From Paenibacillus campinasensis (GTDB taxonomy: Bacteria > Bacillota > Bacilli > Paenibacillales > Paenibacillaceae), in contig NZ_NPBY01000015.1 in assembly GCF_002272015.1 (NCBI RefSeq), positions 1 through 64,000 of the forward strand: a stretch of DNA of 64,000 nt, in the 5' to 3' direction. How positions within the stretch are numbered: the first letter of the stretch is position 1; every line of letters starts with the position of its first letter. Below are positions 43,773 through 52,775 of the stretch, piece by piece. A program made the translations under genes and the position numbers. The notes beneath the pieces are model-generated. The model was given only the letters and a program-made list of their open reading frames with translations, was not told the origin of the DNA and made no database searches.

Positions 43773-44744
43773 ATGTCAGAAATTAAAAAAATCGCAGTTC
43801 TTACCAGTGGGGGCGACTCCCAGGGGATGAACGCAGCCGTTCGTGCTGTCGTTCGCAGCGGCTTGTACCATGGGCTGGAAGTGTATGGGGTTCAGCGTGG
43901 GTATCAGGGACTTTTGAATAATGATATTTTTAAAATGGATCTGCGCAGCGTCGGAGACATTATCCAGCGCGGCGGAACCATTCTGCAGTCGGCTCGCTGT
44001 GAAGAGTTCAAGACGGCCGAGGGACAGCAGAAGGGCGCGGACATTTTGAGACAGAACGGAATTGACGGTCTTGTTGTTATCGGCGGCGACGGTTCTTATC
44101 AAGGTGCCAACAAGCTGAGCAAGCTCGGCATCAAGACGATGGGACTGCCTGGCACGATCGACAACGATATTTCATATACGGACTATACGATCGGGTTTGA
44201 CACAGCGGTGAGCGTTGTGGTGGATGCGGTGAACAAGCTTCGGGATACGATGTCTTCCCATGCCCGTTCGTCTGTGGTAGAGGTTATGGGCCGTCATTGC
44301 GGTGACATCGCCCTGCATTCCGGTCTTGCCTCCGGTGCGGAGACGATTCTGGTGCCTGAAGTGGAGTTCAACCTGGATGAAGTGGCTGACCGGATGAGAG
44401 AGAACTTCGCAAATGGCAAACGCCACAGCATTATCATCGTTGCTGAAGGTGTAGGCCGCGGGGAAGATATCGTCAAAGGATTGAAGGAACGCCATGCGTC
44501 CATCGATGCGCGTGTAACGGTGCTTGGACATATCCAGCGCGGCGGCGCACCGACTCCGTTTGACCGGAACCTGGCGAGCCGTCTCGGTGATTTCGCGGTT
44601 CGCAGCTTGATTAACGGCGAGTCGGATAAAGGCTGCGGTATTATTAAAGGAGAGCTGGTGCTCACCGACATCGACAAGGTTGTCAACACGAAGAAGCAGT
44701 TTGACATGGAGATGTACAACCTGGCGCTGCGTCTGTCCCAATAA
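43773..44744 (+). CDS. pfkA: ATP-dependent 6-phosphofructokinase
   Basis: A 323-residue PfkA. The phosphoryl-donor site has GGDGS (104-108), and PGTIDND (126-132) carries the catalytic Asp. A Gly rather than Asp after GGD, and no Lys at the TIDND site, argue for ATP rather than pyrophosphate. The ATP loop reads GGDSQGMN (13-20) instead of the usual GGDAPGMN. Other parts (EVMGRHCGDIAL, HIQRGGAPTPFDR) are standard. The gene is not followed by pyk, which is a common partner. It sits 24 bases after ytpB. Confidence 0.95.
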   Translation: MSEIKKIAVLTSGGDSQGMNAAVRAVVRSGLYHGLEVYGVQRGYQGLLNNDIFKMDLRSVGDIIQRGGTILQSARCEEFKTAEGQQKGADILRQNGIDGLVVIGGDGSYQGANKLSKLGIKTMGLPGTIDNDISYTDYTIGFDTAVSVVVDAVNKLRDTMSSHARSSVVEVMGRHCGDIALHSGLASGAETILVPEVEFNLDEVADRMRENFANGKRHSIIIVAEGVGRGEDIVKGLKERHASIDARVTVLGHIQRGGAPTPFDRNLASRLGDFAVRSLINGESDKGCGIIKGELVLTDIDKVVNTKKQFDMEMYNLALRLSQ

Positions 44745-44802
44745 TCAGGGACAGCAGCAAGCGCGGTTATACGCTCGAAATTGAAACATACGCCAATAAC
44801 GA

Positions 44803-44855
44803 AACAACAAGGTCGAGGACAGGGGCTGATCAGCCCGATCCTCGACCTTGTTGTT
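44803..44855. terminator. Bidirectional terminator after pfkA
   Basis: A 17-bp stem (AACAACAAGGTCGAGGA and its complement) with a GC-rich inner hairpin lies between the convergent pfkA and MATE genes. Confidence 0.8.
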
Positions 44856-44930
44856 TGTTGGCTTGTTAGCCGCGCCGTGCAGCGAAGCGCCGATGACAAC
44901 CGACGATCGGCGCGGACTGTGCGAATGAGA

Positions 44931-46307
44931 TCAACCTTGGCTTGTGTTCGTGCCGCTGGCCTCGCGCTCGAACTTTCGCTGAACTTTCACCAGCCGCAGC
45001 AGCATCAGCGTGGCCCCGACGGCAAGGCCGGTAATGAGTCCGATCCAGTAGCCGAAGGCCTCTAGTTCTGTGAAGTTCGCCAGCACGTACCCAACGGGCA
45101 GTCCGATCACCCAATAGGACAGAAACGCGAGCACAAAGGCCACATTTACATCCTTGTAGCCGCGGAGCGCACCCTGTGTCGGGGTTGCGATGGCATCTGA
45201 AATCTGGAAGAAAATCGCGAACAGCAGGAACTGCTGAATAAGCGCGATAACCTCCGGCTCGCTCGAATACAGCCCGGCAACCTGACGCCCGGCGACGAGC
45301 AGAATGATCGCGGTTGCCAGCGAGAGCAGGACAGCAAGGCCGATGCCGAGCTTGGCATATTGCCGGGCATCCTTCATACGCCCGGAGCCTGCTTCGAACC
45401 CGACCACAATCGTCAAGCTCATGCAGATGCTGAGCGGCAGCATATAGAGCGTGGAGGCAAAGTTCATCGCCGCTTGGTGTGCCGCGATCGTCATCGTGTT
45501 AAAGCTGCTCATGAGCAGCGTCACCGCAGCGAATACGGCGGTCTCGAAGAAGATCGAGAAGCCGATGGGCACCCCGATTTTCATAATGCCTTTCCACGCG
45601 CTGAGCGATGCCTTGCTAAGCTTGCGGAACATGCCGAAATCGGAGAACGGATGAACTCTATGGACGATCAGAATGGTAATCATCAGAACGATCCAGTAGG
45701 TGATCGCCGAGGCGACACCCGCGCCTACACCGCCGAGTCTCGGAAAGAACCACAAACCGTAAATGAACATGGCGTTCAGCACCACGTTCACCGGCAGCGA
45801 GATCAGCGTAATGATCATGGATGTGCGCGTCTGCCCGAGCGCATCAATAAAGCTGCGCAGTACGGTATAGGCAAACAGCGGGATGATCCCGAAGGAAATG
45901 GCCGTTAAATATTCGATTGCCACGCGGTGCACCTCGGGCTCGAGACGCATGCTGTTCAGAATGGAAGGAACAATCGCATAGCCTGCACCAATGACGATCA
46001 GAGCCAGCGCAGCCGAGAGCCAGAGCGCCTGATTCACCTGATAGGGCACTTCCGCTTCCTCGCGCCTGCCCATAAGCTGAGACACGATCGGGGTGATGCC
46101 GATCAGAATGCCGCTGAGACCGGTCTGGACCGGAAGCCAGAGGCTGGTGGCGATGGCGACGCCGGCCAAATCAACCGAGCTGAATCGTCCGGACATGTTG
46201 GTATCAAAAAAACTGATGGCTGACAAAGCGAGCTGAGTGATCAAGATCGGAATCAAGATAATCGCAAACTGCTTCATCTTGCCGCGCATAGTCGTGGTTT
46301 GCAACAT
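44931..46307 (-). CDS. MATE family multidrug efflux transporter
   Basis: A 458-residue MATE exporter (NorM/YeeO-like) with twelve membrane helices in two similar halves. SFFDTNMSGRFSSVDLAGVAIAT in helix 1-2 and the internal match in MSSFNTMTIAAHQAAMNFASTLY in the second half are hallmark regions (cited in parts). It would use Na+ or H+ to expel cationic drugs or metabolites. The start at 46307 follows AAAGGCAGGC at about 8 bases; a longer in-frame start at 46388 would add an unlikely soluble stretch. Confidence 0.88.
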   Translation of the reverse strand: MLQTTTMRGKMKQFAIILIPILITQLALSAISFFDTNMSGRFSSVDLAGVAIATSLWLPVQTGLSGILIGITPIVSQLMGRREEAEVPYQVNQALWLSAALALIVIGAGYAIVPSILNSMRLEPEVHRVAIEYLTAISFGIIPLFAYTVLRSFIDALGQTRTSMIITLISLPVNVVLNAMFIYGLWFFPRLGGVGAGVASAITYWIVLMITILIVHRVHPFSDFGMFRKLSKASLSAWKGIMKIGVPIGFSIFFETAVFAAVTLLMSSFNTMTIAAHQAAMNFASTLYMLPLSICMSLTIVVGFEAGSGRMKDARQYAKLGIGLAVLLSLATAIILLVAGRQVAGLYSSEPEVIALIQQFLLFAIFFQISDAIATPTQGALRGYKDVNVAFVLAFLSYWVIGLPVGYVLANFTELEAFGYWIGLITGLAVGATLMLLRLVKVQRKFEREASGTNTSQG

Positions 46308-46642
46308 TAGAAATAGCCTGCCTTTGATGTAGGATGATGATGAACGAAATGTGCTGCACAAAAAAATCACACTCCCTGCAGTCATCATGGGAGATGAGCT
46401 GTAAGGAGCGCTTGGGTCTGAACGTATATGCCGGCTATCGCCGAGCCTCTATTCACGGACATCATATCCATATATCCATGCAAGGTGTGTTCATCGTTTC
46501 GTATGCAGCCAGCAATCATCATATCACATTCATTGTCAGCTATCTACCTGATTATTGTTAAAATCGTGAACAGGGAGAGGCGCGAGCACGCCGACGAAAA
46601 AAAAGCCCGGCCGCCCAAGGCAGCCGAACCTGTCATCGCTTC
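46308..46642. other. Gene-free region upstream of the MATE gene
   Basis: No supported gene lies here. On the minus strand a short stem CTCCC/GGGAG (about 46371-46392) is followed by a run of T residues just before the MATE gene, which could be an attenuator or nothing. The DUF4015 gene's terminator occupies 46597-46629. Confidence 0.35.
46597..46629 (-). terminator. Terminator of the DUF4015 gene
   Basis: On the minus strand GTTCGGCTGCC and GGCGGCCGGGC pair over 11 bases (with G-U pairs) around TTG, followed by eight T residues. Confidence 0.85.
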
Positions 46643-47821
46643 TTAGTGGTCAACGCCTTCCGTATAACGGTTGGAGGCGTTCCAGAGCAGATATTCGTCC
46701 ACATTCGTATCCTTCAGTGCCCGGATCTGCTCTTCAATTTCAAATTTCCCATACTTCGTATAATTCCCGCTGCCGAGCCAGCTGGCTGTGAAATCCTGAA
46801 TCCAGGGCCTGATGATCGGCTTTTTCTCGCCAAGCTCATCCAGCTTCTTGTGGGTATCCTCCATCGAGCCTTTGATGACCTGATACGGCGCCTTGTCCGG
46901 CGTTTGTGATCCGTACCAGCCGGCTGAATAATGGCTTGGATACACCATCGGGCTGATGACGTCGACATTTTTGGATATTTTGACAAAATCCTGACCGATG
47001 CCTTCCGCTGCCGGAACCGAGGCAGCATAACCGAAGATGTCGACAGACACCCGGATGCCCATCGGGGCCAGCTCCTCGCGCGCGTACTGCACAAAATCCG
47101 CTACGACATCGACCCGGGACTGTTCGGTTTTGGTGTACTTGAGGGAATCGGCTCTTTTCTCAAATCCCTCGGGGAAACGGACATAATCGAACTGGATCTC
47201 TTTAAATCCCAGCTTGGCCGCTTCTTTGGCGATTTCGAGGTTGTATTCCCATACTTCGCGCTCATATGGATTGACAAAGCTGTCACCACCGCCATTTTTC
47301 CATACGGTGCCGTCGCTCTTCCGGAAGGAAAGCTCGGGATTTTTCTTTGCCAATATCGTATCCTTGAACACAACGACTCTGGCGATCGGATAAATATCAT
47401 GCTTCTCAAGCCGGTCCATCAGCTGATGGATGTCTTTGATGAAGGGCTGTGAATCCCCAAGCTCAAGCAGCTTCGGATTGTCGGTTTTGTACGTTATGTA
47501 GCCCTCGTCATCCTTGATGTCGATCACCATCGCATTCAGCTCGGTGTCGTCGATCAGGTTGATGAGCTGATCCATTCTGGAGCCGCCTGCGCTGTAGGCG
47601 GTTACGTAAACGCCCTTCACTTTGGGGGCATCTGCCTGCGGATCGATTTCGGTCGTGTTCTGCTTGACGCCTGGCTTTCCTGGAACCTGCTGCTTGCTTT
47701 GGATGACGGCGGAGGTAATGGATGATTGCATGATGGTGGAAAGCGTGTCCTCACGCTGATCTGTCCCCGTTACGCCAAAACCCGATGAGGCCAGGATGAT
47801 GAAGGCCAAGATGATGTTCAT
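46643..47821 (-). CDS. DUF4015 putative glycoside hydrolase, exported
   Basis: A 392-residue protein with an N-terminal hydrophobic segment (MNIILAFIILASSGFGVTG) that is a signal peptide or anchor, a linker to about residue 65, and a TIM-barrel DUF4015 domain (PF13200). Clear parts are KGVYVTAYSAGG at the first strand, FKEIQFDYVRFPEGF, VSVDIFGYA, VISPMVYPSHY and RPWIQDF. The family is related to GH13-like barrels and has no known substrate. GGGAGAGGG precedes the ATG at 47821. Confidence 0.85.
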   Translation of the reverse strand: MNIILAFIILASSGFGVTGTDQREDTLSTIMQSSITSAVIQSKQQVPGKPGVKQNTTEIDPQADAPKVKGVYVTAYSAGGSRMDQLINLIDDTELNAMVIDIKDDEGYITYKTDNPKLLELGDSQPFIKDIHQLMDRLEKHDIYPIARVVVFKDTILAKKNPELSFRKSDGTVWKNGGGDSFVNPYEREVWEYNLEIAKEAAKLGFKEIQFDYVRFPEGFEKRADSLKYTKTEQSRVDVVADFVQYAREELAPMGIRVSVDIFGYAASVPAAEGIGQDFVKISKNVDVISPMVYPSHYSAGWYGSQTPDKAPYQVIKGSMEDTHKKLDELGEKKPIIRPWIQDFTASWLGSGNYTKYGKFEIEEQIRALKDTNVDEYLLWNASNRYTEGVDH

Positions 47822-48030
47822 ATTATTCCCTCTCCCTTGTGTACGTTCAATCAAATTATAATGGAATGGAAGAAACGAAAAAGAACAGGATTGTTACATT
47901 GTACTGTATACTGTGCCGTATGTACTTTGTCTTTAAACGGGGAAATGGTGGTTCAAACGTCAGCCGGGGCGGGTGAGCCATCTGGAGGAAGAAAAAAACC
48001 CCCGCGTGGCAGGGAAATATAGAGGCAACA

Positions 48031-48077
48031 AAAAATGCCGCTACCGCCGGGAACATCCGGACGAATAACGGCATTTT
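48031..48077 (-). terminator. Terminator of the 64-residue protein gene
   Basis: On the minus strand CAAAATGCCG and CGGCATTTT pair around a loop with a further weak stem, followed by TTTTTTGTT. Confidence 0.7.
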
Positions 48078-48109
48078 GTAATGCAATCATGCAATTGTAC
48101 GTGTAAAAA

Positions 48110-48304
48110 TTAGTGAAGCGGAGCTTGGCTCTGGTGCTCACAAAGGCTGTACTGAATGATCTCCAGCGCATCCTCCTGTTCGAGGATATTCAGCCCGTCC
48201 CTCAGAACAATCATGGAGTTGAGTTCGTTTTGTCTGAAGAATGGGATCATCTCCGGGAACCACTTCATAACGATCTGTGACAATCTTACCGTTTCCATTT
48301 CCAT
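48110..48304 (-). CDS. Small protein of unknown function
   Basis: A 64-residue mixed-charge protein with no membrane segment or signal peptide, and a helical C-terminal half (ILEQEDALEIIQYSL). GGAAAGGG lies 8 bases before the ATG at 48304. It has its own apparent extended -10 promoter and terminator, so it is probably real, but I know no family. It lies between the DUF4015 gene and the YitT gene. Confidence 0.5.
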   Translation of the reverse strand: MEMETVRLSQIVMKWFPEMIPFFRQNELNSMIVLRDGLNILEQEDALEIIQYSLCEHQSQAPLH

Positions 48305-48442
48305 CAAAATCACCCTTTCCTTCCTTGAATGTTAGGTTAGGCAGGACGTCTTCAGTAAAACGGAAAAACAGATAAAAATGGGCCTGGGGATGGTGCCTGG
48401 CTCAAGCTTTCTTAAGACTATTGTAGGAACACCGCACCAATA

Positions 48443-48448
48443 TTATAC
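48443..48448 (-). promoter_or_regulatory. -10 element of the 64-residue protein gene
   Basis: On the minus strand TGGTATAAT is an extended -10 box some 140 bases before the ATG. The leader includes a GC-rich stretch, GCCAGGCACC to CCAGGCCC, followed by ATTTTT, which might attenuate transcription. Confidence 0.4.
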
Positions 48449-48481
48449 CACAAAATTAACAATTGCTCATCCCTGAGGGGA

Positions 48482-49303
48482 TCAGTTGCGCCTAAATTGT
48501 CCCATCACAGCAACGGTTTCGACGACATTTACAAACGCCTCGGGGTCTGTCTCAGTAATGATTCGCCGCAGCTCAGCCAGCTCATAGCGGGTCGTAACGG
48601 TCATCAGCATATCTTTTTCCCGATGGGTAAACGCGCCCTCGGTTTTAATCTTCGTGACGCCTCTTGGCCGCTGCAGCAGCTTGCTCAGCAGTGCTTCGGT
48701 CTGGTTGGTGACGATAAATACCGTCACTTTGATATGGCTGATATGCAGCAAATCAATCATTTTTCCGCTGACATAGATGGAGACCATCGAGGCCAGCGCC
48801 AGATTCCAATCCTGGTCCAGGTAAGCGACAGCCAGGATGACGATCGCATTCAAGGTAACAAGCACGCTTCCGATCGGGAAATCCCGGTACTTGGTCACGA
48901 GCGAGCCGATAATATCAAAACCGCCTGTCGAGCCGCCCACGCGGAATGACAACCCGGTGCCAAATCCGACCAGGACGCCCCCGAAGACGGAGGAGAGCAG
49001 CATGTCCGTAGCTACGGCCTGTACCGGAATCAACTCCAGGAACAGGGTGGTGACAATAACAGAAAAGATACTCAGCACGACAAATCGTTTCCCGAGCTGA
49101 AACCAGCCGGTCACCAGAATCGGGATGTTCAGAACAAAATACATGAGGCTGACGCTGAGTGGTGAAAAATAAGAAATGAGCAGCGCGATACCGGATACGC
49201 CCCCGCTGAGAAGGTGGTGGGGGATTAGAAAAAGATTGAATCCGGCCGCGATCACAATCCCTCCAAACAGGATTGCAGCATAGGTCCATAGACGCTTCAA
49301 CAT
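48482..49303 (-). CDS. YitT family membrane protein (DUF161/DUF2179)
   Basis: A 273-residue protein with five or six membrane helices (residues 10-185; PHHLLSGGVSGIALL and GGSTGGFDIIGSL are family signatures) and a C-terminal cytoplasmic DUF2179 domain (about 200-273). Function in the family is unknown. GGGAGG is 8 bases before the ATG at 49303. It is divergent from the DEAD-box helicase gene. Confidence 0.9.
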   Translation of the reverse strand: MLKRLWTYAAILFGGIVIAAGFNLFLIPHHLLSGGVSGIALLISYFSPLSVSLMYFVLNIPILVTGWFQLGKRFVVLSIFSVIVTTLFLELIPVQAVATDMLLSSVFGGVLVGFGTGLSFRVGGSTGGFDIIGSLVTKYRDFPIGSVLVTLNAIVILAVAYLDQDWNLALASMVSIYVSGKMIDLLHISHIKVTVFIVTNQTEALLSKLLQRPRGVTKIKTEGAFTHREKDMLMTVTTRYELAELRRIITETDPEAFVNVVETVAVMGQFRRN

Positions 49304-49364
49304 AGGAATCACCTCCCGGTTATTATGACTTTCTTAAGCTTGATGGTATTCCGGTTTCGTTTTG

Positions 49365-49373
49365 TGATATAAT
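49365..49373 (+). promoter_or_regulatory. Extended -10 promoter of the DEAD-box helicase gene
   Basis: TGATATAAT is an extended -10 box. Transcription from it would leave a leader of about 210 bases before the TTG start, which contains no gene. Confidence 0.5.
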
Positions 49374-49590
49374 GTATTGGATATTCTTGAGTAGTTCGTT
49401 ACAATGAAAACTTTGCAAGGTATCAGGATGATTATACATTATTGCCTGCCATTTACCAGGCGTATGAGAGATATACTTGGTTGCACCATGCAGAAAATCC
49501 TGCTGGCCGGGAAAGCCTATAAACGTTACCGCTACTTGAGAATACAGATAAGAAAGTGGGATGCCCACAGATAGAAGGAGTATGAACCTA

Positions 49591-51168
49591 TTGAAAAACT
49601 TCGCAGATTTTGGTTTGGAGCCACGCGTGCTCCAAGCGATTACCGAGCTTGGCTTTGAAGAAGCCACGCCGATTCAGGCGCAATCGATTCCTATTGCCCT
49701 GACAGGGAAGGACATGATTGGACAAGCACAGACGGGGACCGGTAAAACGGCCGCATTCGGCCTGCCGCTAATCCACAAGATTGCCAAGGAAGAAGAGCGG
49801 ATCGTCGCTCTCGTTATGACCCCAACCCGTGAGCTTGCCATTCAGGTTGCGGAAGAAATCGGCAAACTGTCCCGTTTCAAAGGCATTCGTTCATTAGCAA
49901 TTTATGGCGGTCAGGATATCGGCCGTCAGATCCGGGCTTTGAAAAAGAAGCCTCAAATTATTATCGGCACGCCGGGTCGTTTACTTGACCATATCAACAG
50001 AAAAACGATTCGTCTTGACGACGTGCAGACGGTTGTTCTGGATGAAGCGGATGAAATGCTGGATATGGGCTTCATGGACGACATCCAGTCGATCCTCAAG
50101 CTCGTGCCGGAGGAACGTCAAACGCTGCTCTTCTCGGCCACGATGCCGGCGAACATTCAGAAGCTCGCTTCCCAGTTTCTGAAGGATCCGGAGCATGTAT
50201 CGGTGATTCCGAAGCATGTTAGCGCGCCGCTGATTGATCAGGCTTATATCGAGGTTCCTGAACGCCAGAAATTCGAGGCGCTGAGCCGGCTGCTGGATAT
50301 GGAGTCTCCGGAGCTCGCGATCGTATTTGGCCGTACCAAGCGCCGGGTGGATGAGCTGGCAGAAGCGCTCCAGAAGCGCGGTTATTCTGCAGACGGACTT
50401 CACGGTGACCTGTCCCAGCATCAGCGGGATACCGTAATGCGCAAGTTCCGTGACGGCAGCATTGACGTTCTGGTTGCAACCGACGTAGCTGCGCGCGGAC
50501 TTGATGTATCCGGCGTAACCCATGTTGTGAACTTCGACCTTCCGCAGGATCCGGAAAGCTATGTACACCGTATCGGCCGTACAGGGCGCGCGGGCAAGGA
50601 AGGAACGGCCTGGTCGTTTGTTACACCACGCGAGATGGATCATCTGTATTTCATCGAGCGCGTGACGCGTCAGCGCATTCCGCGCAAGCCGCTGCCTACG
50701 ATGGCTGAAGCGATTGAAGGCAAGCAGCGCGTCATCGCCGAGCGTGTGCTTGAAATTATCGAGCAGGGAGAATTGACCGAATACAAAGGTCTTGCGATTC
50801 AACTGCTTGAGCAGTATGATTCCGTACAGCTGCTGGCAGCTGCGATGAAACTGCTCACCGGTGACAAGAAGGAATCGGTGGATATCCATCTGACACCGGA
50901 AGATCCGATTCGCGCGAAGCGCCGCAAGCCGGACATTCGCAGCGGACGCAAGCCGAGCGGCGGCTATGGCGGACGCAGCAACAGCGGCGGATATCGCCAG
51001 AACCGCGAAGGCGGCGGCAACCGCGGAGGATACTCCAAGGGCGGTTACAACCGTGATGGCAACCGCAGCTACGGCAGCCGCGACGGCAACCGCAACAGCA
51101 GCGACCGCAGAGAGCGCAGCTATAGCGGTGGAGATCGCCGCAGCAGCAACCGCAGCGGAGACGAATAA
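49591..51168 (+). CDS. DEAD-box RNA helicase (CshA-like)
   Basis: A 525-residue ATP-dependent RNA helicase. The Q motif is in [10 protein letters not shown], Walker A is AQTGTGKT (46-53), then [22 protein letters not shown] and the final [10 protein letters not shown]. The C-terminal tail from about 445 is rich in Arg, Gly, Ser and Asn (many GGY, NRDGN-type repeats), which binds RNA. Such helicases help ribosome assembly and mRNA decay at low temperature. The TTG at 49591 is 10 bases after AAGGAG; the ATG at 49582 is too close to that site. Confidence 0.93.
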   Translation: MKNFADFGLEPRVLQAITELGFEEATPIQAQSIPIALTGKDMIGQAQTGTGKTAAFGLPLIHKIAKEEERIVALVMTPTRELAIQVAEEIGKLSRFKGIRSLAIYGGQDIGRQIRALKKKPQIIIGTPGRLLDHINRKTIRLDDVQTVVLDEADEMLDMGFMDDIQSILKLVPEERQTLLFSATMPANIQKLASQFLKDPEHVSVIPKHVSAPLIDQAYIEVPERQKFEALSRLLDMESPELAIVFGRTKRRVDELAEALQKRGYSADGLHGDLSQHQRDTVMRKFRDGSIDVLVATDVAARGLDVSGVTHVVNFDLPQDPESYVHRIGRTGRAGKEGTAWSFVTPREMDHLYFIERVTRQRIPRKPLPTMAEAIEGKQRVIAERVLEIIEQGELTEYKGLAIQLLEQYDSVQLLAAAMKLLTGDKKESVDIHLTPEDPIRAKRRKPDIRSGRKPSGGYGGRSNSGGYRQNREGGGNRGGYSKGGYNRDGNRSYGSRDGNRNSSDRRERSYSGGDRRSSNRSGDE

Positions 51169-51208
51169 GCCGCGCTGAACGAATCAGTAGAAGGCGCATG
51201 AACACGAG

Positions 51209-51261
51209 AGGCGCCGAAGTCAGGCTCTGCAACAGAGCGATGGCTTCGGCGCCTTTTTTTT
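51209..51261 (+). terminator. Terminator after the helicase gene
   Basis: AGGCGCCGAAG and CTTCGGCGCCT form an 11-bp stem with an inner GCTCTG/CAGAGC hairpin, followed by eight or more T residues. Confidence 0.92.
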
Positions 51262-51326
51262 TACATAGTTATAGTCTAACCGGTTGCTGCAAGGCTTGTT
51301 CGTCAGCCGCCAATGGTACGAACACA

Positions 51327-51365
51327 GAAAAAAGACGAAGCCCGGTCCGTCAAGACCGTCTTCGC
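51327..51365 (-). terminator. Likely terminator of the YjcZ-like mini-gene
   Basis: On the minus strand CGAAG-A-CGGTC pairs with GACCGGGCTTCG with a small internal bulge, followed by TTTTTT. It lies 64 bases after the mini-gene stop. Confidence 0.5.
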
Positions 51366-51428
51366 CACATGCTTGCCCTTGAAATCATATATCCAAACCC
51401 TAGTAACGTTTATAATTGATAGGATTCG

Positions 51429-51539
51429 TTATACCCAGAAAGCACGCAGAATGATAACCAGAAGAATGAAGAGAACAAGAACGATGCCAGTCGTTCCATA
51501 CAGTCCAGCTCCTGCTCCATATCCACCAACACAAGACAT
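51429..51539 (-). CDS. YjcZ-like sporulation mini-protein
   Basis: A 36-residue protein, too short for the usual gene finders. It starts MSCVGGYGAGAGLYG and continues with a hydrophobic segment (TTGIVLVLFILLVIIL) and RAFWV. A short Cys/Gly/Tyr-rich head followed by a single membrane helix is the plan of the YjcZ/YuzC-type spore proteins of Bacillus. AAGGAGGAG lies 5-8 bases before the ATG. It stands alone with a possible terminator. The family call is from its pattern, and the mother-cell/spore location is inferred from relatives. Confidence 0.75.
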   Translation of the reverse strand: MSCVGGYGAGAGLYGTTGIVLVLFILLVIILRAFWV

Positions 51540-51713
51540 TGAAACTCCTCCTTCATCTTTAAGGATTGCTGCTTGGTTATGGTTCATATTATGAGAAGCT
51601 GCGGAATCCGGTTTGGACGTGTACCCAGACGCTATAAATTAGGCACTGGTCACGGGCAGGGCAAATAAGGTATATTTATAGATACATGCATGTTTAGTGA
51701 GGAGGAAAAAGAC

Positions 51714-52517
51714 TTGGAAATGAAAGGAGCCATGGGTGGCTTATACAGGCTCACCGAATGGATTACCCGTATCGCTTTTTCAAATGTGCTGTGGGTTCTT
51801 TGCACATCGCCTTTCCTGTTTATTCTATTGACCAAGTACTTGATGGCGGTTCAGACGCCGGAAGCCCATAATGAGCAGCTTCTATCGAACTGGATTTTGG
51901 CCATTTTGTCGCCTTTTGTACTGTTTCCTGCCACCGCGGCCCTGTTTACGGTTGTCCGCAAGTGGGTTATGGGCAATCCGGATGTATCCGTATTCAAAAC
52001 GTTCTTTAAAGGGTACAAAGAGAACTACAAGCACAGTATGATTGGCGGTATTGTGTATACGCTTCTATTCGTTATTATGTATGTTGACTATACCGTCTAC
52101 ATGACTCAGCTGGAAGGCTTCCAGCTTGTCGGCATCGTGATGCTCGTGCTGCTTCTGGTGGTGTTTGTATCGCTGTTTAATTTCTTCTCGATGACGGTTC
52201 ATTATGAGATGAAGATTACACAGATTCTGAAAAATTCGATTTTGCTGACACTGATTCGTCCGTTTCGGGTGTTCTCGACGCTGGCGGGAAGTGCGGTTCT
52301 GATCTATATAGGTTTTCAGATGCCGGTGCTCTTTATGTTCTTCCTGTTCTGTCTGATCGCACTGCTCGCCTTCTTTAACTTCTATGCCACATTTATGAAA
52401 ATGCAGGAGCAGCAGGAGAAGATGAGACTCGCAGAAGAAGAGAACACTGAGACGGAGCAGGAGCTGCTGGACAGCGCAGATTCCGTCAAGAAAGACCGGA
52501 AAGAGTCGAAATCCTAG
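51714..52517 (+). CDS. YesL-like (DUF624) membrane protein
   Basis: A 267-residue protein with about six membrane helices and an acidic, Lys-rich tail (residues 232-267). The start LYRLTEWITRIAFSNVLWVLC and the internal LFPATAALFTVVRKW are typical of the DUF624/YesL family, which often accompanies sugar transporters but has no known activity. The TTG at 51714 lies 8 bases after GAGGAGG; an ATG at 51720 is the other choice. Its stop is 45 bases before the promoter of the 6S-like RNA. Confidence 0.75.
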   Translation: MEMKGAMGGLYRLTEWITRIAFSNVLWVLCTSPFLFILLTKYLMAVQTPEAHNEQLLSNWILAILSPFVLFPATAALFTVVRKWVMGNPDVSVFKTFFKGYKENYKHSMIGGIVYTLLFVIMYVDYTVYMTQLEGFQLVGIVMLVLLLVVFVSLFNFFSMTVHYEMKITQILKNSILLTLIRPFRVFSTLAGSAVLIYIGFQMPVLFMFFLFCLIALLAFFNFYATFMKMQEQQEKMRLAEEENTETEQELLDSADSVKKDRKESKS

Positions 52518-52527
52518 AACACTTAGT

Positions 52528-52556
52528 TTACTTTTTCTAAAAAACCCCCTATAATA
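52528..52556 (+). promoter_or_regulatory. Promoter of the 6S-like RNA
   Basis: TTTACT (52528-52533), a 17-base spacer and TATAAT (52551-52556) point to a transcript starting about 52563. Confidence 0.7.
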
Positions 52557-52562
52557 AGACTA

Positions 52563-52775
52563 CATCCTGCGATGTTCGTTTCGGTTTTCCGTTGTTTTGA
52601 ACCAATGACGATGTCTAGGGAGACTCATATTGAATCGTGGCTGAACAGCCCTGTCACTCAAGACAAGGGGAATTCATAAGCGTTTCTGCGGTCACCCACC
52701 TGCTATAGCAGGTTCGAAGACAATGATACCGGACGGCATAGGCGGGTTTCGTACAACGAATGAATGGGCATCTCT
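52563..52775 (+). ncRNA. ssrS: 6S RNA-like regulatory RNA
   Basis: The 5' end has GATGTTCGTT and the 3' end has AATGGGCATC. These pair over 10 bases, including two U-G pairs at the same place as in E. coli 6S RNA, which likewise begins GAGATGTTCG and ends GGCATCTC. Just inside, CGTTGT pairs with ACAACG. The middle of about 150 bases includes a hairpin CCTGC-TATA-GCAGG. This long irregular stem with a closing GATGTTCG/GGCATC helix is the 6S plan. 6S RNA binds the housekeeping RNA polymerase holoenzyme in stationary phase and mimics an open promoter. It has its own promoter and terminator and contains no plausible reading frame. The central bubble was not mapped. Confidence 0.7.
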
